The notes under the pieces were generated by a model that searched no databases, was not told the origin of the DNA, and saw only the letters and a list, made by a program, of their open reading frames with translations. Of a stretch of DNA of 41,752 nucleotides, positions 7,128-16,281 are shown one piece after another; the first letter of the stretch is position 1, and every line of letters begins with the position of its first letter. Made by a program: the position numbers and the translations under genes. Location of the stretch: assembly GCA_009845835.1 (NCBI GenBank), contig VXYV01000005.1, forward strand, positions 1 to 41,752, in the 5' to 3' direction. Source of the stretch: Gammaproteobacteria bacterium. Lineage in GTDB: Bacteria > Pseudomonadota > Gammaproteobacteria > Pseudomonadales > Azotimanducaceae.

Positions 7128-9143
7128 ATGCCCTCAGAGGCTATCTCCACCATCCATGGAGTGGGTCCTGATCTTGTTAAAAAGTTTGATCGGCTCAACA
7201 TCCGGACTAAACTTGATCTCCTACTCCATCTACCTTTTCGTTACCTAGACCAAACTCGAATCACACCATTCAGCGAAGTAGAAGACGGTGTGCACTGCGT
7301 TATTCAGGGAGTGATAACGGAAGTACGTGTTACACAAAAGCAAGTAACCGTACATGTTCGAGATGATGCTAACCTCCGCGTTCTCATGCGACTATTTCAT
7401 TTTCATCACTCGCGAATTCAAAAGTTGCAAAAAGGTTCTTATATTCGTCTATGTGGTGTCACCCGCTTAGGTTCGATGGGTTTGGAAATGGCACATCCTA
7501 GGTATTGGGTAGTTTATCCAAACCAACCACAATCTTTCGAGCCACAGTATATCCCCGTTTATCGCGCGGTGAAAGGATTATCTAGTACTCGAATACAGCG
7601 ATTCATGATTAAGTCATTGAATGAGATCGCGTTTTTACCGAAGTTTGATTGGGACGGTTTGAAACTTGGAGACGCGCTGAAGTTCGTTCACCAGCCGGTG
7701 GTAGAAGCAGGGCTACAGCATGTCAACACTGCCCGACGACGAATAGCGTTCGATGAGTTACTGGCGTTCTTTCTTCTTAAAGAACGTCGCCGAGTTCAAC
7801 GTACGACAGATTCGATTAAACCATTCAAAAGGCGAACGCAACTCACCAAAAAATTCGTCGATTGTTTGGGTTTTTCTTTGACTAATGCACAACAAAAAGT
7901 GATCGCTGAAATTGACAAAGATCTAGGGATGAATAGACCTATGTTGCGATTGCTGCAGGGAGATGTGGGGTCAGGGAAGACAGTTGTGGCTGCACATGCC
8001 ATTATCAAAGCAGCTGAAAATGACTTCCAAACTGCCTTTATGGCGCCGACGGAAATTCTTGCTGAACAACACTACGAAACTTTGTCACATTGGTTAGATC
8101 CTCTCGGAGTAAGCGTTGGGTTACTCACCGGGCAATTAAGCATGCGCGCTCGGCGCGCGCGTGAAGCGGCTATCTCAGACGGCGAAGATATGGTTGTTGT
8201 CGGTACCCATGCATTATTTCAAAAATCGGTACACTTTCGTTCGCTTGGTCTCGCCATCATAGATGAACAACACCGTTTTGGAGTACATCAAAGAATGATG
8301 CTGAGAGATAAAGGAAACGTTCCGCACCAGTTGATCATGACTGCAACCCCTATTCCACGTACCTTGGCGTTGTATTTGTTTGCTGATATGGATCTTTCGG
8401 TTATCGATGAACTTCCTCCGGGTCGTCAACCCATCCAAACCACAATTCATAATCCTGCGCAGCGAAACAAAGTTATCGCCGCCTTACGTAGGCACGTCGA
8501 AAAGGTACAGCAAGCATACTGGGTGTGCGCCGCAATTACAGAACAAGACGAAGACGAATCACTGATTGGAACCGAAGAAATAGAAAAGGAATTACGACAA
8601 ACAGCTCCCGAGTTGCGAGTTCAAGTCCTGCACGGTCAAATGGATTCGGAAACAAAACGTTCGACGATGGAAGAGTTTCGAAGTGGGAATGTTGACGTGC
8701 TAATCGCGACGACCGTTATTGAAGTCGGTGTCGATGTCCCAAATGCGAGTCTAATGATTGTCGATAATGCTGAACATATGGGATTAGCCCAACTTCACCA
8801 ATTACGTGGGAGGGTTGGCCGTGGGACAACGAAGAGTTTTTGTATGTTGAATTATCAGGGTAAATTGTCGTCAAATCAACGAGAAAGACTCCAAGCGCTC
8901 CGCCACATGCGCGACGGATTTGAACTTGCCGAATTAGATTTGAAGTTACGGGGCGCCGGTGAAGTATTTGGCACAAAACAATCGGGGGCTGAAAATTTCC
9001 GAATCGCTGATTTAGCTCGCGATCTCCACCTATTAGTGGAAGTAGAAAAGTTCAGTAAAGAACTTGCTCAAACCAATGTCGAACTAGCAAGTAAGGTAAT
9101 TGAAACTTGGTCGCCTGCTGAGAGTGACTACGCAGCAGCATGA
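7128..9143 (+). CDS. recG: ATP-dependent DNA helicase RecG
   Basis: A 671-residue helicase that remodels stalled replication forks and branched recombination intermediates. The N-terminal wedge/OB region (about 55-155) includes LLLHLPFRYLDQTRITPF and HVRDDANLRVLMRLFHFH. The SF2 motor follows: LLQGDVGSGKT (about 275-285), AFMAPTEILAEQH, IIDEQHRFGVHQR (about 376), MTATPIPRTL, ATTVIEVGVDVPNA and QLRGRVGRG (about 555). The C-terminal region has the RecG-specific TRG-type stretch LRGAGEVFGTKQSG. Length is close to the usual 680-690. The start is two bases after the ridA stop, with AAAGGTTAGGT overlapping that stop, suggesting translational coupling. It ends eight bases from the convergent rubredoxin gene. 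Confidence 0.97.
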   Translation: MPSEAISTIHGVGPDLVKKFDRLNIRTKLDLLLHLPFRYLDQTRITPFSEVEDGVHCVIQGVITEVRVTQKQVTVHVRDDANLRVLMRLFHFHHSRIQKLQKGSYIRLCGVTRLGSMGLEMAHPRYWVVYPNQPQSFEPQYIPVYRAVKGLSSTRIQRFMIKSLNEIAFLPKFDWDGLKLGDALKFVHQPVVEAGLQHVNTARRRIAFDELLAFFLLKERRRVQRTTDSIKPFKRRTQLTKKFVDCLGFSLTNAQQKVIAEIDKDLGMNRPMLRLLQGDVGSGKTVVAAHAIIKAAENDFQTAFMAPTEILAEQHYETLSHWLDPLGVSVGLLTGQLSMRARRAREAAISDGEDMVVVGTHALFQKSVHFRSLGLAIIDEQHRFGVHQRMMLRDKGNVPHQLIMTATPIPRTLALYLFADMDLSVIDELPPGRQPIQTTIHNPAQRNKVIAALRRHVEKVQQAYWVCAAITEQDEDESLIGTEEIEKELRQTAPELRVQVLHGQMDSETKRSTMEEFRSGNVDVLIATTVIEVGVDVPNASLMIVDNAEHMGLAQLHQLRGRVGRGTTKSFCMLNYQGKLSSNQRERLQALRHMRDGFELAELDLKLRGAGEVFGTKQSGAENFRIADLARDLHLLVEVEKFSKELAQTNVELASKVIETWSPAESDYAAA

Positions 9144-9150
9144 CGGTATT

Positions 9151-9315
9151 TCAGATTTCAATCATCTCGAAATCTTCTTTACCCGTTCCACAATCAGGAC
9201 AAACGAAGTCTTCAGGTATGTCCGACCACCGAGTACCGGGAGGGATTCCTTCTTCTATGCAACCTTGTGCTTCGTCGTAAATCCAACCGCAAACAATACA
9301 TTGCCATTTTCGCAT
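9151..9315 (-). CDS. rubA: rubredoxin
   Basis: A 54-residue protein easily missed because of its length. The sequence [18 protein letters not shown] carries the first C-x2-C-G, and [16 protein letters not shown] the second, giving the [Fe(Cys)4] centre of rubredoxin; [16 protein letters not shown] between them is the conserved loop. Rubredoxins are small cytosolic one-electron carriers, for example to alkane hydroxylases or in oxidative-stress reduction. Its place beside ubiA recalls the rubredoxin-ubiC-ubiA neighbourhood of pseudomonads, but no chorismate lyase gene is present here. No clear Shine-Dalgarno is visible; ATG at 9315 is chosen because it gives the canonical N-terminus. It shares the 64-base gap to ubiA as a divergent promoter region. 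Confidence 0.95.
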   Translation of the reverse strand: MRKWQCIVCGWIYDEAQGCIEEGIPPGTRWSDIPEDFVCPDCGTGKEDFEMIEI

Positions 9316-9379
9316 AACCAAAATTTTAAGGAAGGTTAATTGCTACAAAATATACACACCTCGTGGAACCCCTGAGATA

Positions 9380-10246
9380 ATGCAGAACATCCCCCACAGT
9401 GTACGTGCTTACTGGGAGCTTATGCGCTTAGATCGCCCAATTGGTACCGTCCTGCTGTTGTGGCCGACTTTGGCCGCGCTCTGGCTGAGTGCTAAAGGAC
9501 TCCCGCCAATCCGCGTTCTGCTTGCTTTTGTATTTGGAGTGATCGTGATGCGTGCATGTGGTTGTGTCATTAACGATATTGCCGATCGAAAGTTTGATCC
9601 ACACGTCAAGCGAACTCAAAACCGTCCGTTAGCTGACGGTCGCATTACTGTTGTACAAGCATGGACGTGCTTTTTGATTTTGGCGTTTATGGGGGTCATT
9701 ATCGTGCTATTGTTCTTGAACACAATGACTTGGATTCTAGCTTTGATCGGACTAGGCATTACGTGCGTTTATCCATTTTTAAAACGAGTCACACATTTAC
9801 CACAACTAGTACTTGGTGTTGCCTTTAGTTGGGGTATATTGATGGCCGATACTGCTATTAACAACGCCATCGGTTTACCAACCTGGGTATTCTTCACGAT
9901 GAGTTTTGTGTGGATCGTTGCCTACGACACCGAGTATGCGATGGTTGATCGCGAGGACGATATTAAGTTAGGACTGAAGTCAATCGCGATCTTGTTTGGC
10001 AAACAAGATCGACTCGCGATAATTCTGTTAGAACTAGTCGCATTAGGTCTACTTGTAGTGTTAGGTTTAACCGCTCAACTTTCCATGTTGTACTACGTTG
10101 GTGTTGGAGTGATCGGAATGCTGTTTGTGTACCAATGGATATTGATTCGCAACCGCGACCCGTCGAACTGTTTTCGTGCCTTCAAGAATAATGGATGGGT
10201 TGGACTAGTGCTATTCTTAACTCTAGTTGGAGTCCACACGTTCTAG
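9380..10246 (+). CDS. ubiA: 4-hydroxybenzoate polyprenyltransferase
   Basis: A 288-residue integral inner-membrane prenyltransferase that attaches the polyprenyl chain to 4-hydroxybenzoate in ubiquinone synthesis. Both Asp-rich Mg-diphosphate motifs are present: NDIADRKFDPHVKRT at about residue 65 followed by NRPLADG, and YDTEYAMVDREDD at about 182 followed by LGLKSIAILFG. The N-terminus YWELMRLDRPIGTVLLLWPT is typical. About eight or nine hydrophobic helices are apparent. GAG lies seven bases before ATG. The TRAP dctQ gene starts 15 bases downstream on the same strand, so the two are likely co-transcribed although functionally unrelated. Confidence 0.97.
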   Translation: MQNIPHSVRAYWELMRLDRPIGTVLLLWPTLAALWLSAKGLPPIRVLLAFVFGVIVMRACGCVINDIADRKFDPHVKRTQNRPLADGRITVVQAWTCFLILAFMGVIIVLLFLNTMTWILALIGLGITCVYPFLKRVTHLPQLVLGVAFSWGILMADTAINNAIGLPTWVFFTMSFVWIVAYDTEYAMVDREDDIKLGLKSIAILFGKQDRLAIILLELVALGLLVVLGLTAQLSMLYYVGVGVIGMLFVYQWILIRNRDPSNCFRAFKNNGWVGLVLFLTLVGVHTF

Positions 10247-10261
10247 CTAGTCGAAGCAGAT

Positions 10262-10750
10262 ATGACTAGATTCCTACGAGAGTGCGTTGAGTACACCGGG
10301 AAAACCATTGCTTGGTTGATTTACCCTATCGCATTCTTAATTTGTGTCATCGTTGTCTTACGGTACGTGTTTCACATTTCGATCATTTTGCAGCAAGAAT
10401 TAGTCGAGTACATGCATGCTTTGCTGTTCATGATTGGCTTGTCATACACACTCAAACATGGCGCTCATGTACGTGTCGACGTCCTATATTCGAAACTGAG
10501 TGACTCCAAAAAGGTTCTCATTAACTTGTGCGGACATCTGTTTTTGTTAATCCCCGTCGTCTGTACGATCGGTTACTTCAGCCTCGAGTTTGCTTGGGAT
10601 TCATGGCGCATACTCGAACGCTCAGAAGAGGTTCGCGGTATCCCCGCAGTTTATCTCTTGAAGACGGTAATCCCATTCACGTTTGGTTTGTTGTTACTGC
10701 AATCAATAACCGACGTCGTTTGCTATGTCAAACAATTGAAGAGGGACTAA
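10262..10750 (+). CDS. dctQ: TRAP transporter small membrane subunit (DctQ family)
   Basis: A 162-residue protein with four hydrophobic helices, at about residues 12-32, 48-66, 87-107 and 128-150, the normal DctQ topology. The family pattern appears around QQELVEYMHALLFMIGLSYT, then KHGAHVRVDVLYSKLS. It partners DctM to form the Na+-driven membrane part of a tripartite ATP-independent periplasmic transporter. Its stop codon TAA (10748-10750) overlaps the ATG of dctM by one base, implying coupled translation. The binding-protein gene lies on the opposite strand downstream. The Shine-Dalgarno (GAAGCAG) is weak. Confidence 0.9.
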   Translation: MTRFLRECVEYTGKTIAWLIYPIAFLICVIVVLRYVFHISIILQQELVEYMHALLFMIGLSYTLKHGAHVRVDVLYSKLSDSKKVLINLCGHLFLLIPVVCTIGYFSLEFAWDSWRILERSEEVRGIPAVYLLKTVIPFTFGLLLLQSITDVVCYVKQLKRD

Positions 10751-12111
10751 TGGAAATTGTTGCAATACTCATGTTCGCCGTAGTGTTTGTTTTCATACTT
10801 TCCGGATACCCCGTCGCGTTGGTGCTTGCTGGAGTTCCACTGCTCTTTGCCTTTGGTGGAATTCTATTTGGAGTACTACAACCACAGGATTTGGGATTTT
10901 TACCGAATCGCGTTTTCTCAATCATGACTTCTCCTGTTCTTGTTGCCGTTCCCTTGTTTATCGCGATGGGGGTTACACTTGAGAAGACAAATATTGCACA
11001 ATCGCTCCTAGAAAGTTTTTCACAAATAGTGGGAAAAGCAAAGGGCGGTTTAGGGGTCGGTGTGGTTCTCATTGGTGCACTTATGGCTGCGAGTACCGGT
11101 ATCGTCGGTGCAACGGTCGTTACTTTAGCGCTTCTTGCGTTACCGTTGTTGTTACAACAAGGGTACTCGAAGGAACTCGCGTCCGGTACGATTGCAGCGA
11201 CCGGCACATTAGGACAGATTATTCCACCGTCTATCGCGTTAGTGTTGATCGGCGATGTGTTGACCAACGCTAACCAAATGGCGCAAGATCAATTTATCGG
11301 TCAGGCGTACAAATCGGTTTCAGTCGGTGAGTTGTTTGCGGGTTCGATGATTCCGGGATTGATACTCGTTGTCCTGTACAGTTGCTATGTGCTATTACGT
11401 TCTCGTACCCATGTTAGACCATCTAGAGTAATTGAGAGACCGAAACGAGCCGCGATAGTTTCATTGTTGAGAAATTTTGCTCCGCCGGTGCTGTTAATCA
11501 TTATTGTTTTGGGTTCCATTCTTACTGGGTTAGCGACGCCCACCGAAGCCGCTGGAGTTGGCGCCGTTGGCGCGTTAGTGCTCGCGTTGTTCTATCGCAC
11601 ACTGAATTGGAAGGTACTCAATCAAATCGCGTTATCGACGTTGAAAACCACATCAATGGTGTTCTTGATTTTGATTGGCGCGTCGGTGTTTTCTTTGGTA
11701 TTTCGTTTGTATGGTGGAGATGAACTTGTACAAGAGTTCTTTCACCATCTACCGGGCGGGACCACTTCAGCGTTACTCATTGTGATGGTGGCGATCTTCT
11801 TACTGGGATTTGTCTTGGATTTCATCGAAATTACCTATGTGGTGGTGCCGATCATTGGTCCAATTCTGATCAGCATGGGGATCGATCCAGTTTGGTTAGG
11901 AGTTGTGATTGCGGTGAATTTACAAACGTCGTTTTTGACCCCGCCGTTTGGGTTTGCGCTGTTTTATTTACGTGGTGTAGCACCACCAGAGATCCAGACG
12001 TTCGATACCTACAAAGGAGTGGTACCTTTTATTGGTTTACAGTTACTAGTACTGGTACTGTTGTTTCTAGTTCCAGCATTGGCTACGTGGTTACCAAATC
12101 AATTACTCTAA
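10750..12111 (+). CDS. dctM: TRAP transporter large membrane subunit (DctM family)
   Basis: The start is set at ATG 10750, not at the longer open frame from 10528, because MEIVAILMFAVVFVFILSGY is the conserved DctM N-terminus, GAGGGAC sits just before it, and the upstream extension lies inside dctQ. The 453-residue product has about 11-12 hydrophobic helices. It carries the family's signature loops: SGYPVALVLAGVP, then ATGTLGQIIPPSIALVL, and the repeat GLATPTEAAGVGAVGAL near residue 265-285. The closing stretch TSFLTPPFGFALFYLRGV is highly conserved. It forms the translocation channel with DctQ. Its stop is one base from the stop of the convergent binding-protein gene. Confidence 0.94.
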   Translation: MEIVAILMFAVVFVFILSGYPVALVLAGVPLLFAFGGILFGVLQPQDLGFLPNRVFSIMTSPVLVAVPLFIAMGVTLEKTNIAQSLLESFSQIVGKAKGGLGVGVVLIGALMAASTGIVGATVVTLALLALPLLLQQGYSKELASGTIAATGTLGQIIPPSIALVLIGDVLTNANQMAQDQFIGQAYKSVSVGELFAGSMIPGLILVVLYSCYVLLRSRTHVRPSRVIERPKRAAIVSLLRNFAPPVLLIIIVLGSILTGLATPTEAAGVGAVGALVLALFYRTLNWKVLNQIALSTLKTTSMVFLILIGASVFSLVFRLYGGDELVQEFFHHLPGGTTSALLIVMVAIFLLGFVLDFIEITYVVVPIIGPILISMGIDPVWLGVVIAVNLQTSFLTPPFGFALFYLRGVAPPEIQTFDTYKGVVPFIGLQLLVLVLLFLVPALATWLPNQLL

Positions 12112-12112
12112 A

Positions 12113-13225
12113 TCATTCTCGCACGTTGAAATATGCTTCCTCAGAAATCGCACTCCATTGGCGTACTTCGTGATGAAATTGTTTGTAGGATTCAACGATT
12201 CGCTTTGATAGTGGATCATTGGCCGCTACCTCGTCCAAAATTTCCGCTGAAATCTCACGCAGACGGTTAACCACTTCGTCCGGTAGTGGACGTAATTCGA
12301 CACCATGTTCATTCAGTAACGTCTGCAACGCCGCGTTATTGCGAGCAGTAAATTCATTCAGCATATCTTGATTAATCGCTGATGCAGCAACTTCGACGAT
12401 CTTCTGTAGATCAGTAGGTAACTGTTCAAACGCTGACCTATTGACGATCAGTTCTATTGCGGCATTAGGTTCGTGCCAACCAGGGTAGTAATAGTATTTC
12501 GCAATTTGATACAACCCAAGGGTTAAATCGTTATACGGACCAACCCATTCAGTTGCATCGATAACTCCGGTTTGTAATGAGGTAAAAATCTCGACGGCTG
12601 GCAAAAGTTGTGGTGCCGCGCCAGCACGTTTCATCACTTCAGCACCTAAACCAGGGATACGCATTTTTAGTCCCTTCAAATCTTCAAGAGAGTTAATTTC
12701 GACATTGAACCAGCCAGCCATTTGAACTCCTGAGTTACCACACACAAATGGAATGAGATCAAACGGTTCGTAGAGTTCTCGCCAGAGTTCTAGTCCACCT
12801 CCGTACGACAACCAGGCATTCATTTCTTGTGCGTTCATGCCAAAGGGTACTGTCGTGAACAATGCTGCTGCAGGTGCTTTTCCTGTCCAATAGTACGCGG
12901 CGCCATGACCCATTTCAGCAGCCCCTGAAGACACAGAATCAAAAACTTCCATCGCCCCCACTAACTCACCTGCAGCGTAAACTTTAACATTGAGTCGACC
13001 ATCCGACATGGTTTCCACCATCGACGCGAATCGTTCGGGTGCGACACCCAAAGCTGGTAGGTTTTTTGGCCAGGTAGTAACCATCTTCCATGAATACGTT
13101 TTGGTACGGTCGTTAGCTGTACTCGTTGAATCTTCGTTGTTCGCGGAACAACCCAAAAACATTCCGACAACGACTATACAGAACAAACAACACAATACTT
13201 GTGCGACGTTTTGTTTAATTCTCAT
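12113..13225 (-). CDS. dctP: TRAP transporter substrate-binding lipoprotein (DctP/TakP type)
   Basis: ATG 13225 is preferred to an upstream GTG (13252): it gives MRIKQNVAQVLCCLFC, a hydrophobic core and a lipobox ending in FLGCS, so the mature protein would be lipid-anchored by Cys in the periplasm. GGGGT lies about eight bases upstream. The body matches the 2-oxoacid-binding TakP subgroup: KMVTTWPKNLPALG, then SLEDLKGLKMRIPGLGAEVM with the carboxylate-binding Arg, and DATEWVGPYNDLTLGLYQIA. Substrate is therefore probably a keto or hydroxy acid such as pyruvate or lactate, by family inference. It is downstream of and co-oriented with uvrD (35-base gap), convergent with dctQM, an unusual split for a TRAP system. 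Confidence 0.92.
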   Translation of the reverse strand: MRIKQNVAQVLCCLFCIVVVGMFLGCSANNEDSTSTANDRTKTYSWKMVTTWPKNLPALGVAPERFASMVETMSDGRLNVKVYAAGELVGAMEVFDSVSSGAAEMGHGAAYYWTGKAPAAALFTTVPFGMNAQEMNAWLSYGGGLELWRELYEPFDLIPFVCGNSGVQMAGWFNVEINSLEDLKGLKMRIPGLGAEVMKRAGAAPQLLPAVEIFTSLQTGVIDATEWVGPYNDLTLGLYQIAKYYYYPGWHEPNAAIELIVNRSAFEQLPTDLQKIVEVAASAINQDMLNEFTARNNAALQTLLNEHGVELRPLPDEVVNRLREISAEILDEVAANDPLSKRIVESYKQFHHEVRQWSAISEEAYFNVRE

Positions 13226-13260
13226 ATAGCTACCCCATATACCAGCAAACACGACTTATT

Positions 13261-15513
13261 TCAGTGATTGATGAAAGTTAGAAAATCGGTGTCCGCCAAA
13301 AACCAACTTGTTTTACCGTTGGAAAATTTCACTTGTAGTTTGCGCGAGGCACCATCGCCTTGTTCAGCAACGACAACTCCATCGCCAAACATCGAATGTT
13401 GTACTCGTTCGTGTTTGTGGTGGTTTACTTCTTCGCTTGCTGCAGGTTCACTCGTACGTATCGGCGGACTCTTAGTCGAAAATCGCGGCACCAATGTATC
13501 GTCTTTATAAGTCAGATGGATGCAGTGATCTTTAGATATTTCATTGAGAAATCGCGAATGACCTTGCAGCGCTAAACTCTTCCCGAAAGACGTTCTGGAA
13601 TTGGCAAATGTCATTGTAAGTTGCTTCATGGCGCGGGTGATTCCGACGTAAGCCAAGCGGCGTTCTTCTTCGACGCTCGCCACACTAAAACTAGACGCGT
13701 GATGGGGGAATAAACCTTCTTCCATCCCGACCATCACAACACAGGGAAACTCCAAACCCTTACCTGCGTGTACGGTCATTAGATTAATCGCTTCTGTATC
13801 GGAACCTTGTTGTTCTCTCGAATCTAATGCAACTAAGTCTAAAAAGGCAGTGAGTGCACAAGCTTCTTCTTTGGTAGCATTGGGATTCTCGACTGATAAA
13901 CGGTCTTTGTGAGATTGCTCGAACTGTTCCGCTGCAAGGACAAGTTCCTTTAAGTTCTCTTGGCGCGATCGACCAGTTTCCCCTTTATCTTTCCCATAGT
14001 ACTCAAAGAGGCCCGAATCGTATACCGCAGCGGTAGCAAGTTGTCGCAGTGTTAAGTTGTCGCGACGTTGGTTAAAGTTGGAAATGTAATGAGAAAACGT
14101 ATTTAAGGATCTTTTGGCTTTGGGTAATACTTGTTGATTGTCTTTGGCAATTGCAGCGGCATCCCACATCGATAAGTTTTGCCCTTTACTCAGTTCCAAT
14201 ATGCGGTCCATGGCGGTTTGTCCTACGCCGCGAGGCGGAACATTTACAACTCGCAAAAATGCGATGTCTGCTTGAGGGTCTTGAAATAGTCGCAAATAAC
14301 TCAACGCAAAACGGATCTCGGCGCGCTCAAAAAAACGCAAGCCTCCGTGTATACGGTAGGGTAGCCCGACCTGATTAAACTCTTGTTCCAATACTCGAGC
14401 TTGCCAGTTGTTTCGATAGAGAATTGCTATATCCGCGGGACGATAGATTTCGTAACGAATCCATCTATAACATTCTTCGGCGACAAATTGCGCTTCGGCG
14501 AACTCATTGATCATTGCAACGACGCGGATTTTGTCTCCCTCGTTACTTTCGGTCCACAACGATTTTCCAAGTCTTGCTTTATTGTGTTTGATAACAGAGT
14601 TTGCGGCATTCAAAATGTTCTCGGTTGATCGGTAGTTTCGTTCTAGCGAAACAGTTCGTACATTCTCAAATGTCTGTTGAAACTTGTACATGTTTGAAAC
14701 TTGTGCGCCGCGCCAAGAATAGATAGACTGATCGTCGTCGCCGACCGCAAATACATAGTTTTCCTGTCCTGCTAGTATTTTCAACCAAGCGAACTGGACA
14801 TCGTTGGTGTCCTGAAATTCATCAACGAGAATGTGCCTAAATCGCTCTCTGTACCGATCGAGTATTCCTTGATTGTTCAACCACAACTCATGTGCCCGAA
14901 GCAATAACTCCGCAAAATCCACGAGCGATTCTTTGTTACAGAGAGTCTCATATTGCTCGTAGAGTCTATGGTAATAGCCAGGTGAATTGCCAAGAGTGTC
15001 AATATGTTTCGAACGAAGACCTTGATCTTTCCAACGGTTGAATTGATTAGCAATGTCTCTAAGTTCGGTATTATTTGGCGTTTCTTTTTCGTCTGGGAAT
15101 AGTTGTTTGATCACTCGAATCTGATCTGTTTGATCAAGAATCTCGAAGTTTTGCTTTAACCCGGCTTCGCGATAGTGCGTTCGCAGTAACCGATTCGCGA
15201 TGCCATGGAAGGTGCCGATCCACATGTTTTGAATTGGATGGTTGAGAATGTTTTGGGCGCGAGTTTTCATTTCGGAAGCGGCTTTGTTGGTAAAAGTAAC
15301 CGCTAAGATTTCGAGTGGTGATACCGCTTGAGTTTGGATTAGCCAGGCGATACGGTGGATGAGTACTCGCGTCTTGCCAGAGCCGGCGCCAGCAAGAATG
15401 AGTAAGTTTTGCCTAGGCGCGCTAACAGCCTCTCGCTGAGCGGTGTTCAGTTGATCTAGCACCGAGTTTGCTGGCGAATCGATACTTAGAGAAGGATTAG
15501 TCGTTGTCAACAA
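13261..15513 (-). CDS. uvrD: DNA helicase II UvrD
   Basis: A 750-residue SF1A helicase for nucleotide excision and mismatch repair. Motifs in order: LNTAQREAV (Q motif), ILAGAGSGKTRVLIHR (about 39-54), VTFTNKAASEMK, IGTFHGIANRLLR, VDEFQDTN (about 230), GDDDQSIYSWRGA, ERNYRSTENIL, MTVHAGKGLEF, and EEERRLAYVGITRAM. VDFAELLLRAHELWL and the C-terminal Tudor-like module (MFGDGVVVAEQGDG, then LQVKFSNGKTSWFL) identify UvrD rather than Rep or PcrA. The start used is TTG 15513 with a weak GAG upstream; it is about 15 residues longer than the E. coli N-terminus, so the exact start is uncertain. dctP follows closely downstream. Confidence 0.96.
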   Translation of the reverse strand: MLTTTNPSLSIDSPANSVLDQLNTAQREAVSAPRQNLLILAGAGSGKTRVLIHRIAWLIQTQAVSPLEILAVTFTNKAASEMKTRAQNILNHPIQNMWIGTFHGIANRLLRTHYREAGLKQNFEILDQTDQIRVIKQLFPDEKETPNNTELRDIANQFNRWKDQGLRSKHIDTLGNSPGYYHRLYEQYETLCNKESLVDFAELLLRAHELWLNNQGILDRYRERFRHILVDEFQDTNDVQFAWLKILAGQENYVFAVGDDDQSIYSWRGAQVSNMYKFQQTFENVRTVSLERNYRSTENILNAANSVIKHNKARLGKSLWTESNEGDKIRVVAMINEFAEAQFVAEECYRWIRYEIYRPADIAILYRNNWQARVLEQEFNQVGLPYRIHGGLRFFERAEIRFALSYLRLFQDPQADIAFLRVVNVPPRGVGQTAMDRILELSKGQNLSMWDAAAIAKDNQQVLPKAKRSLNTFSHYISNFNQRRDNLTLRQLATAAVYDSGLFEYYGKDKGETGRSRQENLKELVLAAEQFEQSHKDRLSVENPNATKEEACALTAFLDLVALDSREQQGSDTEAINLMTVHAGKGLEFPCVVMVGMEEGLFPHHASSFSVASVEEERRLAYVGITRAMKQLTMTFANSRTSFGKSLALQGHSRFLNEISKDHCIHLTYKDDTLVPRFSTKSPPIRTSEPAASEEVNHHKHERVQHSMFGDGVVVAEQGDGASRKLQVKFSNGKTSWFLADTDFLTFINH

Positions 15514-15892
15514 TCAACTCGATAATTGCAATAGATGATCGATGGTCCCTCATATGAGTTATGTATGCAAATCTCTGAAAATTGGTGCCAGCATTAACAA
15601 CTGTGTTTTCTCCGCGACTATTTTTCTTCAATATTGGATTAGAATTGAACCGAAAACGAAGAAATTTCGTTAATGGTTTCGTAACCAATAAATAGATTTT
15701 ACTTGAGATGCAAACAAATTACGAATAAGAGTCTGTGCTCGCTCTACACACATTCAGTAAACCGCATCTGATATCGACTCATGGTTCGGTTTTCACACTG
15801 ATTGTTCATAGGTGCCGGCATCTTGAATAAACATCGTAGATACATCTGAAGAATCAGCTTATCGTTGCTGAAATCAACTATTTGAATCAACT
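15514..15892. other. intergenic stretch with nothing recognised
   Basis: AT-rich sequence between uvrD and a short membrane reading frame. It presumably contains the uvrD promoter on the minus strand, but no near-consensus pair was identified, and no RNA gene or repeat was recognised. Confidence 0.4.
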
Positions 15893-16051
15893 TTGAAAAA
15901 AATCTTGCACAAAACACGACCTTGGTTGTTACACGGTCTTGAACTACTCATCGTAATGTCGATCGCGTTTGTGGTGGGGTACATGGTTGCTAACACCCCG
16001 AACAATTACCTTCACACACGGAATCTCATGAAGTCGCGAATCCCCGCGTGA
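15893..16051 (+). other. short reading frame with one membrane helix, possible gene remnant
   Basis: TTG 15893 opens a 52-codon frame beginning LKKILHKTRPWLLHG, followed by a hydrophobic segment ELLIVMSIAFVVGYMVA and a short polar tail ending RNLMKSRIPA. It looks like the N-terminus of a membrane-anchored protein that stops early. A second fragment about 40 bases downstream (16103-16171) reads EGFATEGRFYVYNNRLKIPS before a stop, as if part of the same decayed gene. No family was recognised and no Shine-Dalgarno is visible. It may be a small membrane protein, a pseudogene or chance. Confidence 0.3.
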
Positions 16052-16281
16052 TCACAAATTTCGTTATTCTTCTACGATCCTAATAGTTGATTTGGGTAAG
16101 TTGAAGGTTTCGCGACGGAAGGTCGATTCTATGTGTACAATAACCGTCTCAAAATACCTAGCCCCGGGTGAAGTCAGATCACTTGCTCGCAAAAAAGACT
16201 ATAACAACGACGGCTAGAAATCCTATCAATTCTCCCATATCCAAACACTTAGAAAGACCTTACCGGAAGTTAACTATATCT

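Noticed and set aside
10528-10749. Longer reading frame upstream of dctM
   Set aside because: It lies within dctQ in another frame, has no ribosome-binding site, and DctM proteins begin at the ATG at 10750.
16168-16281. Extended N-terminus of the TonB receptor
   Set aside because: It would place a polar 38-residue stretch before an obvious signal peptide; the start at 16282 is far more likely.
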